Assembly: GCA_013398295.1 (NCBI GenBank)
Contig: VZSF01009053.1
Span: 16,147 to 80,146 of the forward strand
From: Chionis minor
Taxonomy: Eukaryota > Chordata > Aves > Charadriiformes > Chionididae
Length of the DNA stretch: 64,000 nt
Direction: 5' to 3'
The position numbers and the translations under genes are program-made. A model generated the notes under the pieces. It was not told the DNA's origin, did no database searches, and saw only the letters and a program-made list of their open reading frames with translations. Of the stretch, positions 1 to 13,484 are shown in pieces; the stretch's first letter is position 1; each line of letters starts with the position of its first letter.

Positions 1-2880
1 TCCCTCAGTTAGGACTTCAGGTGATCAACTCCCCCTCTGAAAATTTTAATAACAGGGGCAGCAAAAATGTGATGAATCTTACTTTTCTAAGTAAGCAGCA
101 GCCCTTGTTTTGGGCCAAATTTGAGACATGATGGGAACATAATACGATATAGTTTAATACAATATGCACTTGGATGTGAATTTAGGGGGCAATGTGTATA
201 CCAGCCAAGTCTCAGTCACTCAACAATGCTAAAATTACTATATAGCATATTGAGCAATGCCACGTATATTGCTTATAAAGAATTAAATGCACTTATTTTA
301 TCTGATATACTGGCTACTCCATTTTTCTTCCCATACATCCGAGCAATTTTCACTGAAATGTACCTCTATGGCTTTTTGGTTTTCCCCAGAAAAGGCTATT
401 CCAGTGACACATCCACATGTTTTTTATGCCTTCAACAATCTCAGGAGTAAAAGATGTTTTTAATGACTTGGTTACATTTTTCTGTCAGGAAACAGAATCA
501 TTGAGAATCTATCTTTAAATAACTTTTAAAGTTATATTTAGGATCAAAAATGCCCCCCCGTTACTTCTGAGCAGAGTAAGTTTGGACCATTAGACAAAGA
601 GGGAAAAGTCTTGGAGAGTTGGACTAATGAAAACAACATGTTAGTAGAAAAAATGCATATCTGTTTAAAAATGTTATTGTGTTTGAACATGATTTTAAGC
701 GAGTGAGCTATGTGGCATGATATATTTTTGGGGAGGTTACAGAACAGAAAAATGGAAGAAATGGGGGTGGAAGGTAGATTCTGGAAGTCATTTATTTTGC
801 TGCAATACGGCAAAAAGGGGGCAATGAGCTCTGGAAAACTGGGAATTGAAACTATCAAAACTTTGAACGGTTGAGGAAAACGCTGGTCTTTATTTTTCTC
901 TTTTCCTTCCCCCCAAGTGAAAAGAAGAAATACTGTTGTGTTAGCTCAGAAACAGAGGTGACCGACAACTGAAGGCTATTTTGGAGGTGTTCTTGCCTGC
1001 TCCAGTTGCACAACTTAACGGGCATGCCCTTCTGAGAAGACGACAGAATCGTGACAGATCCGAGTGTTGCCATCACTGACAGAGCTGGAGCAACTGAGAG
1101 CACCTTTGAAAATCACTGTGTGTTGACAAAGTCTTTTCTTGGCAAAGAAACCATCGACTAAGTCTCAGGAGCAGAGCGGAACAAAATTTCATTACATGTA
1201 AATAATTGCCTAAAAATAGAAGCACAGATTGCTTTTCACATTAAGTTCCTTCTTCATACTAAAGTATGTAGTGCATTAAAAAAGAAGTGGCTATCAGAAG
1301 TCCAAAAAGAAAAATAAAGGGCCTGTACTGGCTGTGTATTTAGAGCGAAATGCTTCGAATTGAATATTCTGTATCCTCTTAGTTGGCTTCCTTATTTTAA
1401 TGTATCTGAAGACATTCTCAGCCTGTTTTATTTAAAGCAAGTTTTGAAAGAGGACACTGTGGTTTATGGCCATGTGTCAGGTTTGATAGTGTTATGCCAT
1501 GATTTAGCAAAGCACTTAAGCACATGTCCACATCCCACTGAATTTGGTAGGAAGTGAAGAAGCAGAGGAAAGACTGTTTGCTGAGCAGCGAGCCTCCTTC
1601 AGGGGAGAAAAAACAAAAACCAATTAAAAAAAAAAAGGATTTCTCTTTATATGATTACAGATCTTTTTGCCAAATTCTTTAAACTAGACACAAACTCAGA
1701 GATTGTAGTATATCATGATTATTAAACATATTCAATCATTCAAAATGAAGTATTCTAAACTGGGCTGGTTCAGACCACTTAAATAGATCAGCTAATTATG
1801 GTACATGTGGGCGTACTGGGTAGTCATCTGACTTTTATTTTTTTAGATATCTTGCCTAGCACCCTGCCCCCTCCCCAAACCAGCGTTTTAGGCACTATGA
1901 TAAGTCTTCATTACATGCAGTATTAAGCCAGAGGATTGGAGTATTACTTATCAGCCTTTTCTAATTGCTCCTCATTTTCTGAATGCTTCATTTGATATGC
2001 TGATGCTGAACTCCGAGAACTGTAAAAGAAATCAACGAGGATGGCGGATAGTTGTCAGATCTGCAATGGAAATGGGATGTAAGCATAACCCGGAGAGGAG
2101 TCACAAGATGCACCTGGGTTTTTTGTCAACCTGGTCTTGAGACCAAGCTGGGGGATGTTTCTGGGTGAAATGCTTTGAAATGAAATGTTTGGAAAGAGGT
2201 GTGTGTTGTTTTCCTTTGCTCAGAGAATCCGGACTTCATAGATATTCTGACCCATAAACAGGACAGTATCAAAAAGCTACTTGCGAGAAAGGTATTTGAT
2301 ACCACTATCCCATTCTCCCCTCAATGGAAACTACCTAATTTCAAATTGTGGCTAACTATTCAGGTCATATGGGAGACATAAATTATAATTCAGTAATAAT
2401 CGTGTGTGGTAATCTCTTTACCGCTGATTCCCCGCGTGGCCTCAAGCATGCCTTCTTTAATCTGTAGAGTGCAGACATTAATGGTTTTTTTTTTTGGTCT
2501 TGCAATGCAGATAGCGTAAGGGCTTTCTGAATGCACGAGGATGAATTTTATAGCCGCTACGGAAAAATAGCAAATTTTGTACCTCTGGTTTAGAAGGATG
2601 TACCGTATCGGCTGTGATCAACACTATTTTTCCATCCCATGCCCGAAGGCAGAGGCCAAGCGGAGAAAGCGTCATGGCAATCCCTAACGACGGGGAGCCG
2701 CGTGGGGCTAAGGTGTGCGTCTTAAATGCCAGTATTTCAGCTCGTCGACTTCCCCACTGGTGCAGCCATCTTGCCAGGTAGCGCTTTTTGGTGTGCGTTC
2801 CTCCCCTCTGCTGTTAAGAACCCACGTTTTACTCAACAGATGACACGACGCAGGGAAGTTTAGATCCACGAGCTCTGCTC
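1..2880. other. Upstream flank, no gene recognised
   Basis: This AT-rich stretch precedes the CpG island. The open frames here are short, match no protein I recognise and lack consistent splice context. I see no interspersed repeat I can name. It is probably 5' intergenic flank of PIAS1 that may hold distal promoter elements. A short ATG with decent context at 2041 opens a 13-codon frame beginning M-A-D-S, but it does not continue like PIAS1 exon 1. Confidence 0.6.
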
Positions 2881-3417
2881 TGGTCCCGTAGGCCCACCTG
2901 AGCGCTCCCATTGCTTTTCCCAAGCAGGAGGGGAACCCGGGCAGGCTCGGCTCGATTCCCCGAGCTTCGCCCGCAGCACCTCGGGGAAAGAAAACGGATC
3001 ATTTCCCGCTCCCTGGGGCGGTTGGGACCGAGCGGCAGCCGGCCGATGGCGGGGCGTTCCCGCAGCTCCTCCCGCTGCCCCGGCCGAGCGGCGGGGCCGG
3101 GGCCGGGCACCCACCCTCGGCCTCGGCGGAGCCCGCCCGGCCCCGCCGGGGGAGCGGAGCGCCCGCCGCGGGACGGCATCCCGCTTTCAGTCCTGAGGCA
3201 CCGAGAGCTGCGGCTTAAGTAGCGGGAAGCGGAGGTGGAAATTCCAGTTTTAATCAACTTAGCGCTGCAGGAATGCGTATCCACCTCTTCCCTCTGCGCA
3301 CCCTGTTCGAGAGGGCCCGCGGGGGCTCTGCCCTGCCCGGCCGAGGGGAGCCGAGCGCTGCCCGCTCTCCCCTCAGCGCCCCGTTCCCCCGGCGGCGCGA
3401 GGAGCGGGGCAGGCGGC

Positions 3418-3976
3418 NNNNNNNNNNNNNNNNNNNNNNNNNNNNNNNNNNNNNNNNNNNNNNNNNNNNNNNNNNNNNNNNNNNNNNNNNNNNNNNNNNN
3501 NNNNNNNNNNNNNNNNNNNNNNNNNNNNNNNNNNNNNNNNNNNNNNNNNNNNNNNNNNNNNNNNNNNNNNNNNNNNNNNNNNNNNNNNNNNNNNNNNNNN
3601 NNNNNNNNNNNNNNNNNNNNNNNNNNNNNNNNNNNNNNNNNNNNNNNNNNNNNNNNNNNNNNNNNNNNNNNNNNNNNNNNNNNNNNNNNNNNNNNNNNNN
3701 NNNNNNNNNNNNNNNNNNNNNNNNNNNNNNNNNNNNNNNNNNNNNNNNNNNNNNNNNNNNNNNNNNNNNNNNNNNNNNNNNNNNNNNNNNNNNNNNNNNN
3801 NNNNNNNNNNNNNNNNNNNNNNNNNNNNNNNNNNNNNNNNNNNNNNNNNNNNNNNNNNNNNNNNNNNNNNNNNNNNNNNNNNNNNNNNNNNNNNNNNNNN
3901 NNNNNNNNNNNNNNNNNNNNNNNNNNNNNNNNNNNNNNNNNNNNNNNNNNNNNNNNNNNNNNNNNNNNNNNNNNNN
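3418..3976. other. Assembly gap (559 N)
   Basis: This is a continuous run of N inside the GC-richest part of the window. Both flanks are extremely GC-rich, which is a common cause of sequencing drop-out in bird genomes. The missing PIAS1 exon 1 is expected here: 5' UTR plus the first eight codons, ending in a phase-0 donor. No sequence matching that coding start is visible in the flanks. Long X-containing open frames that span the gap are artefacts. Confidence 0.97.
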
Positions 3977-4145
3977 GGGGGGGCGACGAAGGGGACACAC
4001 GACACGGTTCGCCGGGCTCCCCGCAAAGTTTCCAGGGGGACTCCGCCAGCGGCGCCGGGCGGGGAGGAAGCCCCGGGGAAGGGCTCTGCCCGCCCGCCGT
4101 TGACAGGCGGCCGGCTCCGAACGAGCGCCCTCCCCGCCCGGCGGA

Positions 4146-4374
4146 GGGGGGGGGGGGGACCGCCGGGGGGAGCCCCGCTCCGCTCCCCCCCGTTCCCCCG
4201 CCGGTAAATAAAGGCCGTCACAAGCAGATGTTGAGGAGTTGGGAGGTGCTGGGCTTGCGGCTGTCCCTGTCATCCTGCAACAGGCACCGGGACCGGCTGC
4301 TCCGGAGCACCCTGCGGCGACGTCCCGGCTCCCCGGGGGGGATGAAGCTGGGCGGGGGGTGTCCCGCGGGGGGG
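4146..4374 (+). other. G-run cluster, candidate G-quadruplexes
   Basis: There is a 13-G run at 4146-4158 followed by a 6-G run at 4165-4170. Further on, four G tracts at 4335-4341, 4350-4352, 4354-4359 and 4368-4374 are separated by 8-, 1- and 8-base loops. This meets or nearly meets the usual intramolecular G4 pattern on the + (non-template) strand, just downstream of the likely start of transcription. Confidence 0.7.
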
Positions 4375-7300
4375 CGGCTTCGGTGGGACCGTGCCCGGGG
4401 TGTTGGGGGAGAGGGGACAACTCCGCCAGCCGCCTCCCGTCGGGTATTTTGGGGGGTAGTAGTGGTAGGATGGTGGGTGGCAGGTTAGCCACGCTGTGTG
4501 CCAAAAAAAAAATAAATATCCAACTAAAACCAACCCCAAAATCTTTCCAGTTGCTTGGCCGAGGTGTATGGGGGTGCGGACTCTGCCTTGCGCACCGAAG
4601 AGCGCGTTTAAAAGTTTCAGAATTTTATTGCAGTTGTCGTAGGGTTGTTATTCATCAGGAGGGCTTCTGCCTCGCGTTAACTTTAAAGTTAATACAGCGA
4701 AAGACACAAATCAGAAGTATATTAAGTGTGTAATGCAAACTGCAGAATATGTAAAGTATGTCTGGGGAAATATCTTGTCTTCCCCTAGAGTTTTGGTAGG
4801 TCTCAGTCTTCTGTGTCTCAAGGGTTTCTCATGCTTTCATTTTCAGATGCTTAAAGAGCCGTCGGGAGGTAAAAAAGTATAAAATCTTGTGCGTGTTTCA
4901 GCTTTTTGGGATCTGTGTCTGCCAGGTCGGGACAAACAGCTCCTGGGTCAAATCCTCCATAGTTCTGTGGGTTTTTGGGTATCTTGCAGGGTATATTGCT
5001 TGGGCTGAGTTGCCCCCCCCTCACCCCCCCCAGCCTTCTCTTTCAAATTGTGCTTCGGATGCGGTGAGATAAAGGGTCAAGATGTGACTCCAGTGTTAAA
5101 CTTCTGTTAATCTTGGCGTGGCAAGTGGTGTGTTTTGGTAACTAACTCTTACTAAAGAGTTTTTGGTGCCGGGTAGCTGGTTTGAGTTTACGTGATGCAT
5201 TTATAAACAAGACTCGCTCAAATGGAGTGAAAATAGGCAAGAGCTAGGGAATAAAGGTTGTTTTCTTTCGCCAGTATATGTTAAGATGGTGGGATGGTGG
5301 TCCAGGACAGTGCTGAAAGGCACGATTTTACAATGAAAATCGACAGTTTATTGATCGTAGGAGCTTTGAAACCTGAAGCCTCTTGTCCATGGCGGAGCCG
5401 CCGGGCTCCGGGTGCGTCCACAAGTGCTGGAGTGCCGTTGGTCCGCTGGAGCGTAGCGTGGAGGCCTGGCTTCTCCCTGCAGCTTTACAGGTGGAGCTTT
5501 TGTGGAAGTGTGTTTGTGTCTGCTTGTCATCCCGGACTTCTTTATTGCTCTCTTTCTGAAACCTGCTTCTTGAGAACCAGTAGAGAGAAATTATGATTGT
5601 GTGTGGGTTTTTTTTTTTTTTTAAAGTACTGTTGCTGCCTCAGGGATCTGAAGGGTAAATGTCAAACTGATTAGTTTATTTTCAATTTCACTTGGCTGCT
5701 CAGGATATGTAGTGGTACTTGCAAGCTGGGGCTGTGGGATGGTAGCACTGCATTCTGTGAAAAGTTGTTCAGGGTTTTTTTTTTTTTGTAGTTATGGGGG
5801 CTTGGCAGTTTACATAAGAAAAAAATAGTTACTTTGAAGACTTCAATGCATTTCTTTTTTTCTCTAAACTGTACAAAGAAAAGGAGGTGTGTGGGTGTGG
5901 CCCCTCTGTCAGGAAGGAGAGGGTAAGACAAGTGGGCATAAAATTTCTGCTTAGAGCTGTAGCTGTCACATACCGGTTTTTGAAAAGTAGCACAGCTCAG
6001 TTATTAGGTAGTAGATGAGGTGAGCGCGCTCCTTGGAAAAATGTGGCTAATGGAAAGCCGGTCTATCGTAGTGGGGTGCAGTGGGTATTTTTAAGCAGGA
6101 GTACATCCCCAGAAAATGTGCTTTTAAGTTTGTTCTTTTTTGAAAGTTGAAAGGAGACGTAACTAAGGGAGGGTTTTGTGATTAAGGCTCTGCTATTTGA
6201 AGAATGAACAGTGAATTCCTTTCATTATTTTCATTTTCTTAGTTAAAATCTTTTCACGTTTCTCCTCTGATCGATTAGCAAACGGCATTGATTTCAGAAT
6301 TAGTGATCTTTAAAAACTAAAATCAAATGTAATAGTTGCACAGTAACTCACTTGCCAGATAAAGTTCGTCAGAAAAACTTAGTCAAGTTTCTAAAACTTT
6401 CTTGCTGTCCTGTGTGAAGAACCGTGGGGGTGCCTGTGGCTAATGTACATACATGTAAATTGGGGAATGCAATATGACGGCTGGTATTGCCAAATGCACA
6501 AAGTAAAATTAAAGCTCTTGCTTCCTCCAGAAAAAGAGTGGCCATTCTTACTTGCCGTAATTTTTCAGGGAGTTCTAAAGCATGAAATAGCGTTTCCTGT
6601 AATGTATTTTCTTAGCACAGTCAAAAGTATTTGAGTCTCTTGCCCCTTTTGAGAATGTTTGTCCTATTGGAAAAAAAAAAAATCAGATAAGATCCAACAT
6701 AGTTTGCAGATCTCAGACTTGTAAGGTTACTGAATTCTTTGGTACTCTCGAAGGTTTGGAGAAATTGAACCAGTATTTTTTCGTTTCTGTTGATGAAACA
6801 AGGTAACTGAAAAGTCTGTTCTTCTGTGGATTACCTCCCTAACTCTATAGGCTGAGGCATATGTGAATTTTCCTGATCTTAATTACTATTCCTGTATAAT
6901 TGCATACAGACTCTAATTTATCTCAAGGTAAGCTATTTAAAGCTCTTTCTAATTGGAAGGAGTATACTTGAGTGATTAAATCTTTCCTTCAATATTTCTT
7001 ACATCTCTTTAAATTGGTTATTAGATTGTTGTGATCTTTGCCTTCTACTCAAGTCTTTTGGAAATCATTACACAGTTTGCAATAATCAATTCAATTATAC
7101 ATGGATCAAAGAATGAAAAAGAAAAGCTTATGTTCTAGTATTGTCATTCTTGATACTGTCCTAAGAAGCTGGTTTGGAAAGCACATGCTGGGAGGTTTTC
7201 TCCTTTGTTCTCTCTCCTTTTAAGAAAGTGCCTTTGGGGATTGAAGAGATCCCTGGTGTGTTTCTTGTTAGACACAATTTATACTTTTAAAAAAAAAAAA

Positions 7301-10300
7301 ACCTGAGCCAAGAGTTGGAATGAAAATTCATAATAGCGTTTCCACACAATGGTGATGAAAACAAATCATTTAAAAATATTCAGTTGGGAAATAGCCCTCC
7401 CCTAAATACAGTGAAGCAGTTTTTTGAGGGGGAGAGGCTAGTAGCGTATCTTCCAGGTGGTGGTGGTAATAGTGACAAATGGATCTCCGGTATGGAAACG
7501 CAGTTGTGTTAAATTGCATCGTCAATGCTAATAAGCATAAGCTACCTATTTCAGTGTTCAATTAGAATTTTACTCTTCTGTATTATGAGCTATTTTTGCT
7601 TAATCCTTTTATAAATTGCTGGGGTTGTGTGTTTCTGTGATTAAAGTCAATATAATCCACTTTTCATTGTTATCTGAGTCCACGGATTACGTTATTTTCA
7701 TGCCTGTAATTTGGTGTATGTCAGTATAATTGTACTTTTAACTGTATTTTGGTCGAGGTATCTTTTTTTTTTTTGAGCTTTTGGTCTTCAACACGGGAAT
7801 TGCAGATTTGAGGTGAATAAAATTGGCAGCTGTGCATCACTGCTTAACTGTCAAAGCCCCAATCCATAACACTTCTTTATTGCCAGTAAAAACCAGATTG
7901 CATATTGTGTACATTTAAGTATAGTGTCAGCACACTCCTGGTATAAACCCCTCCCAAATGTTAGGGGGCACCCTGGAAGTATCTGTAGGTCCGTGCAAGT
8001 GAAATTCTTATTCGTTGCCAGTTGTGAGAAGGAAGGTATAAGAACCAGTGGTTCATAGTAGTTATTTTTAATGGATTTACTGTTCATTTTTCTTTTGGTT
8101 ATAAAGGTATTTAGAAATTACAGTTAAAAGGCTTAGAAGCTAAGAAGCAGGTAGAAGATGCGTATTATTTAGCTTTATTCCATGAGAACAAGAGAAAAGT
8201 GTTACCCTGGGGAGGGGAAGAGCTCAGGACTGCTTGGCCATTGATAAGAATGTTTATGGATCGGACACAGAAGACAAATATTTAAAAGCATCCCATGAAG
8301 CAGGGTGTAGGCAGTTAAGAGATCTTCAGATACTGAAGTTATTTATAGGGATGTAGATGACTGGTATGGTTTATACTCTGACCTGCATTCATATAGAGCA
8401 CAAAGATAAGTGCAGACTTGTCACTAATGTGTTTGGCGTGGTGGATTTTAGTTCCTGTAATCCGTTCTTGTAGAAGTCAACATCTGATTGTTTCTCTCTT
8501 TAGTGCCATTATAATGAAAAACAAAACGGAACTTTCAAACACTCGAGACTTGAGTGCTCCCCTGTAATCGTTCTGAGATACCCCCAGCCCTCTCCGTTCC
8601 TCCCAGTGCGGAGCTGCTACATTCCTCTCTCTTGTAATCCCTGTTGATTGTTTACAGGTGGGTTCGGAGCTGAACCCCAGGGTTAGTCGGCTGGTGGGCT
8701 CCATCAGCGTGGGGTTCATTGGTCTCTGCTGAAACTCTTGAATTTGAAGTATTTCTTGCTGTGAGTAAATGTTTTGAAGGGGTTACTTTGTGGGGCCGTG
8801 GGATTACCCAGTGTCCCAGAGGATTTGTGGCTGGCGAATGGATTGGGGCTCTTGCAGCTTTTCTCCTACATGGTGATATTGGTGTTTGGACCTCTGGCTC
8901 CACAAGGAAAGAATTCTACCTACAAACCTTAAGTTTGAGTCTCAGAAATGTCTGTTTACTTTTGCCGCTGTGCTTCCGCTTTAGGAACTTTTGCTTTGAT
9001 GGAGGATGTTAGAGGCGCCCTTCTAATGGAAGACTCTGCTTTATCACCCTCCATAAAAAGTGGTAGAAGCCTTCTGAAAGCCATGATTTCAGCAGGAATG
9101 CAAACACGGTTTTTACGTGGAAAAACTTCTCGGTATATATCTTGTATGCCTTTTGCAGTCCAGCTGCCTCGGCTTGTGCTGTTCCCTGTAAGCAGGAACT
9201 TCATCTCTGGTTAACACACAAATGTGCCTGCAAGAATCACAGAGAAACGTTTGTCTTGTTCTTTAGTGGGGTGAAAATGGGAAATGTATTGTTTGAGTGA
9301 CTGTTGTGACATATGCTTGGGCAGCTGAAGTTCAGAATCCTCTTGATCAAGCCCAGGTATTGATTGTCTCATTGCTCTGTCACTATTTCAGGTCTGCGTA
9401 CACCAATAAATGCTAGGAGTGTTGGGTTTGGGCTTTTTAAAATGGAGATGATTGGATTTTGTGATGCAAAAATTGCATGCAGTACCTTCAATGGTAGTCT
9501 GTTTATGAAAGTAAATGCCTTTCTTAAAAGTAGGTTCTTTTGCTAGTTAAAGGGAGGGGGATGAGGAGAAGAAAGGAGCTCCAGTAGCTTACAAAAGGCT
9601 GTTTATTTCTGTAATTTTACTCAACGCTATCAAAGCCATTTTGAACAACTAGTTAGTGCCATAGGATGTTGCTCTTTCAAAGTAAATTAGAGGCTTTGGG
9701 GCTGCAAAAAAAGTAGATGATGTTAAACCTTTGAAAGTGAGAATATATGGAGTTGAGGGTGGGGGCAGGAGATGTCAGTTTATCTAGCCTTATGTTCTAG
9801 CCTGATCTTCCAATAGCAGCCAGAACCAAAATGAACCAGGCAACGTTATATTATTGTTCTCTGTGTGCTGTGGTACAGACCTTGCTGTTGTCATTTATTT
9901 TCTTACTGTTTTGCTGAGACTTCTCTGTTTGTTGCATCTGTATTGATCCAGGAGTTTGTCAGCAATTTGCTTAATCTTATTCTCCTGTTGGGGTTATGGA
10001 TGGCTGCAGATGTACGGCCCCGTCTCTGCTGTTGTATTCTGTCCTTTAGCATATGCTGGAGGGATTCCAGAGTGCTCTGTAAGCAAGCATTGTATTCCAA
10101 GACTGGGGAAGAGTAGGAATTAGCAGAAGGTGGGTATTACAGGCCTTGTCTAGGATATGTGAAACAAAGAAATGAAAAGCTAGTATACAATTAGATCAAA
10201 GGTCAGCCTAAGCTTGACCTTTATGTCCATAGAAGATGATATACAAGAGATTTATATAGGAAGTGGCATGATAATTAATGGAGATGGAGCCTCTTAAAGC

Positions 10301-10890
10301 CGTTGCTTGGTAAGGGTAGAGTCCTAGGCTCTGCAGCAGAGCAAAGACTCTGGGTATGCTAACGTTTATTTAGCATGCAGGACAGAAAGATAAGTGCTAT
10401 TCACTTTATGTGCATCACTGAAGATTGCTCTGTAGTGAACCTCCCTTGTTTTGTTTAGGAAATGCTAATGAGTTTTATGGGTACATGCTAATAAACATGT
10501 ATGAGTTCTGCCTCCTCTCTGCTTCTGCCAGGACTGGCAGGGGCTGTAGGCAGTGCTTCAGTTGCTAGTTTCCATCCTCAAAGTACATCTAACAGCGGGA
10601 GAGAGTTTCAATCTCTACCCTGCTTTGGGGCTGGGTAACAGCCAACAGCTTTTCCTGAATAATAGGCTGTGAAACATCCCCTCTGTAGATACTTTCTTCC
10701 CTATGACTTGCACATTTATAGCATATACTAAGAGTGCGTTTCCCCGAGTTTCCAGCTCAGATACGATTTGTCGTGCTCAATTCTTCAAGCCAAGACTTGA
10801 GCAGGACTCTCCTGTTAGCCTTTCTTGGTGTTACTTTCAGTTTGAGACCTAGTTGCTCCCTTGGTCCTGACTATAGATTGTTTAGTAATT

Positions 10891-11300
10891 TTGGTTAGAA
10901 GGGACCTTGGGAAATCTCCAGTCCAGCCTCCTGCTCAAAGCAGGATTAGCTATGAGGTCGGAACAGGTTACTGGGCACTTTACCCGATCTGGTCTTTTAA
11001 ACCTCAGGGATGGAGAGTGCACAACCTCTGTGGGCAACTTCTTCCACTGCTCGACTGTTCTCATGGTGAAAACAGTTTTGTGTTTGTTATATCCAGCCTG
11101 AACCTCTTATTTGTGTGAGACAATGTGAACCTCTTGTCTCATGTCCTGCTGATGTGTACCTCTGTGAAGATCATGGCTGTTTTCTTGATGACCTTCTTTA
11201 CATGTTGGAAGGTTGCCATTAGGTTCCTCCAAAGCCGCCTCTTTGTCAGGTTGAATGAGCCCTGTTCCCCCAGCCTCTCGCCAGGCCATCTTGCTGTATC
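10891..11300 (-). mobile_element. Degraded CR1 LINE fragment
   Basis: The left edge reads TTGGTTAGAAGGGACC, the reverse complement of the CR1 3' terminus. It is followed by the familiar stretch about a CTCAAAGCAGG-like block, a GGCAACTTCTTCC-like block and a CAGCCTCTC-type block in the expected order. The element lies antisense to PIAS1. It is diverged, and the open frames across it are broken. The right boundary is approximate because similarity fades near 11300. CR1 is a non-LTR retrotransposon family of birds and other reptiles. Confidence 0.8.
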
Positions 11301-13484
11301 TCATGTTTGTCAGTAAGATACCACAGCTTGCTTGGGGATGGGACTTGGGCAGGTGATACCATGCTGCAGACGTAGGAGTTTTTACTCCTGTGGACTTCTG
11401 TTGGTGGAGATGTATTACAGAATCCTTAATATCTTCAGAAATGTGCAAAAGTAGTTCCTGAGACTGTCTGCTGGAAAAGATGGAGGTTGCTTCAAAAAAT
11501 TAGATTTCAAAAGCAGTGAACCTTCTGAGGGGAGACGATGACAGCCATTAGGTAGGCATCTCGTCAGATCTCATCACCAGCAGGCTCCATAGTGTTCTTG
11601 TCCATTTTGGAAATTGGTATACCAAGCTCTCCCGCTCTTTCTTCCCCTCCCCTTAAATACGTGGTTATAAAGCAGATGGAAAACTGAGTGCAGTCTCCTT
11701 ACTGCTTGGTTGCAGCATTACCTTCACTTCCTGAAGATGCGTCTTTTGTGGCCACAGCCATTTGAGTGTGCAAACATGTGATAAATGTTCTCATCAATTT
11801 GTATGGGGCGGGAGTTAAGTCATTAATCTTCAGGTAGAGCTGGGATCAGAGGCCTGGTTTTCTAAGCCAGGTTTATAGTAGGAAAAACCCAGTTCTCTTC
11901 CAAAGACATGACAAAGTATAAAACTACAGAGTGCTTTAGGTACAGTAGAATTTAATGTTGAAGCTGTAGGGGTTTGTATTTACAGTGGTTCTTCCACTGG
12001 GCGTGTACTCAAGCTGCCAGCCAGTATTTTAGCTTTACCTTTCCACTCCGTACAACTCGCTGAGCCGCTGTAGGGTCTGGCACCTGCACCGTTCCAGGGG
12101 TGTTGTTTGCAGTAGGGTGCCTTGGGTCCCTCAGATTTCAGCCTTGGCCCTCTTCATCGTCTGTTTGCTTGATGCTGCGACTCCGTTCTTGAGGCTCACA
12201 GAGGGGAGCAGATTGGCAGTGGAGCCGAAAGGCAGAGTTTAGCAAAACAATTTATCCGTAGTTGCTTCTTGGGATTAAAATTGGCTCTGTGTACCTCTGC
12301 AGAACAACTGGTGGTTCTGAGAGTCGCTTCATCGGTCGAGTCTAATCTCGGTCCTTCTGCGTCTTTGTGGTCTGATGGATGTAGCAGACCGTGCGAGGTT
12401 CCTCCACCGTTGTTGGGCATGTGACAGTGCCAGAGCTTCCTCCTGAGAAACTATCTCCCCTCTTAAGAAGAGCGCCTTAGCTTTTTTGCTGTGTAAGCAG
12501 GTAGCTTACTTTTGCTGTCCAGCCCTATGAAGAAATTTACTGTCCCTTAAAGTGGGGCAGTTCTTGAGAATAATTCAGAGCTGGAACTTCTTGCTTACCT
12601 TCATTTACAGTCTTATGCAAGAAGTTCCTCCTGCCCTCTTTGTAGAGCAGAGTCTGGACTTAATAAGGCCGCTCTGTTCAGCTTTTCAATTGAAAACATG
12701 ATTAGTTAGCATACGAAATAGAATATAGGATGGAAATAGCAGTGAACATAGTTTTGCTTGGCAATTTAGCATAGGTGCAGCTCACTATTATTTGTTTTTT
12801 AAAAAAGCAGATACAAGCAGAGGCCAAATGCAATCGGGATAATGTGTTTTGTTCAGGTAAAATCTGTAATCTGAGCTGCAGGAGTGCGTCGTAAAAAGTT
12901 GCGTGGATGAGAATGTTTTCTGATACATTCGTTCTTCATGTTGTTTCTTGAGACTCCCTTGACAAAATGATCTCACTTTTGTGCAGATGTTGTATCTTGT
13001 TTCCCTGGTGCAAAATAAGAGTCTTTGAAACAGTCCAAGTATTTGTGTAGATTTTCAGCTTATTGCAAAATCTGTTAGAGACAGCTCTGCTTGGGCTATC
13101 TATGGAATTGTTAGTGCACCTATAAATATATTGCACCAAAATGAAAAATGTGGGAACTTCAACAATGGTACAGAAACAAAGCTGTTCTTTTTCATAGGTT
13201 CTGTGTTGATTTAGCAGTATCTCGTCAGTGAATCTGCTGAGGCCACTTGATGGCAGGGCTTCAGATTTTTTTAATGAAATGTCAGAACTGTTGTTGGTTT
13301 GAATTACAAGTATTTTAGATAATATTTTTCTAAAGGGTGTACACCCAGGTTTTCATTCAGTTAATTTCCACTTTTACCTCTCCGGTGTTAAAATTTGACT
13401 CTTTTCAGTTGAGAAGTAATATTTTTATTAGAGGCTCTTGACAGTGTTGCCTGGGTTTCTGAGGAAATGGCTAAAAATAAACAT

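Larger units (their letters stand above)
2880..4460 (+). promoter_or_regulatory. PIAS1: CpG island, probable PIAS1 promoter (interrupted by gap)
   Basis: Base composition changes abruptly from AT-rich to strongly GC-rich and CpG-dense, then returns to AT-rich after about 4460. There is no evident TATA box. GC-box-like motifs occur (for example around 3014-3020 and 3130-3136), with an E2F-like TTTCCCGC at 3002-3009 and an 11-bp palindrome TGGAAATTCCA at 3236-3246 that contains a kB-type core. The island lies about 26 kb upstream of the first visible PIAS1 coding exon, on the same strand. That fits a housekeeping-type CpG-island promoter plus exon 1. The transcription start cannot be fixed because the centre is unsequenced. 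Confidence 0.8.

Noticed and set aside
2041..2082. ATGGCGGATAGT at 2041, whose translation starts M-A-D-S like PIAS1
   Set aside because: After Ser the frame runs on as an unrelated 13-residue peptide to a stop. There is no donor giving the remaining residues AELK, and it lies outside the CpG island. It is probably chance.
2829..4504. Long open frames on both strands through the N gap
   Set aside because: Their length comes from untranslated N codons and stop-poor GC-rich DNA. No real protein similarity is seen.
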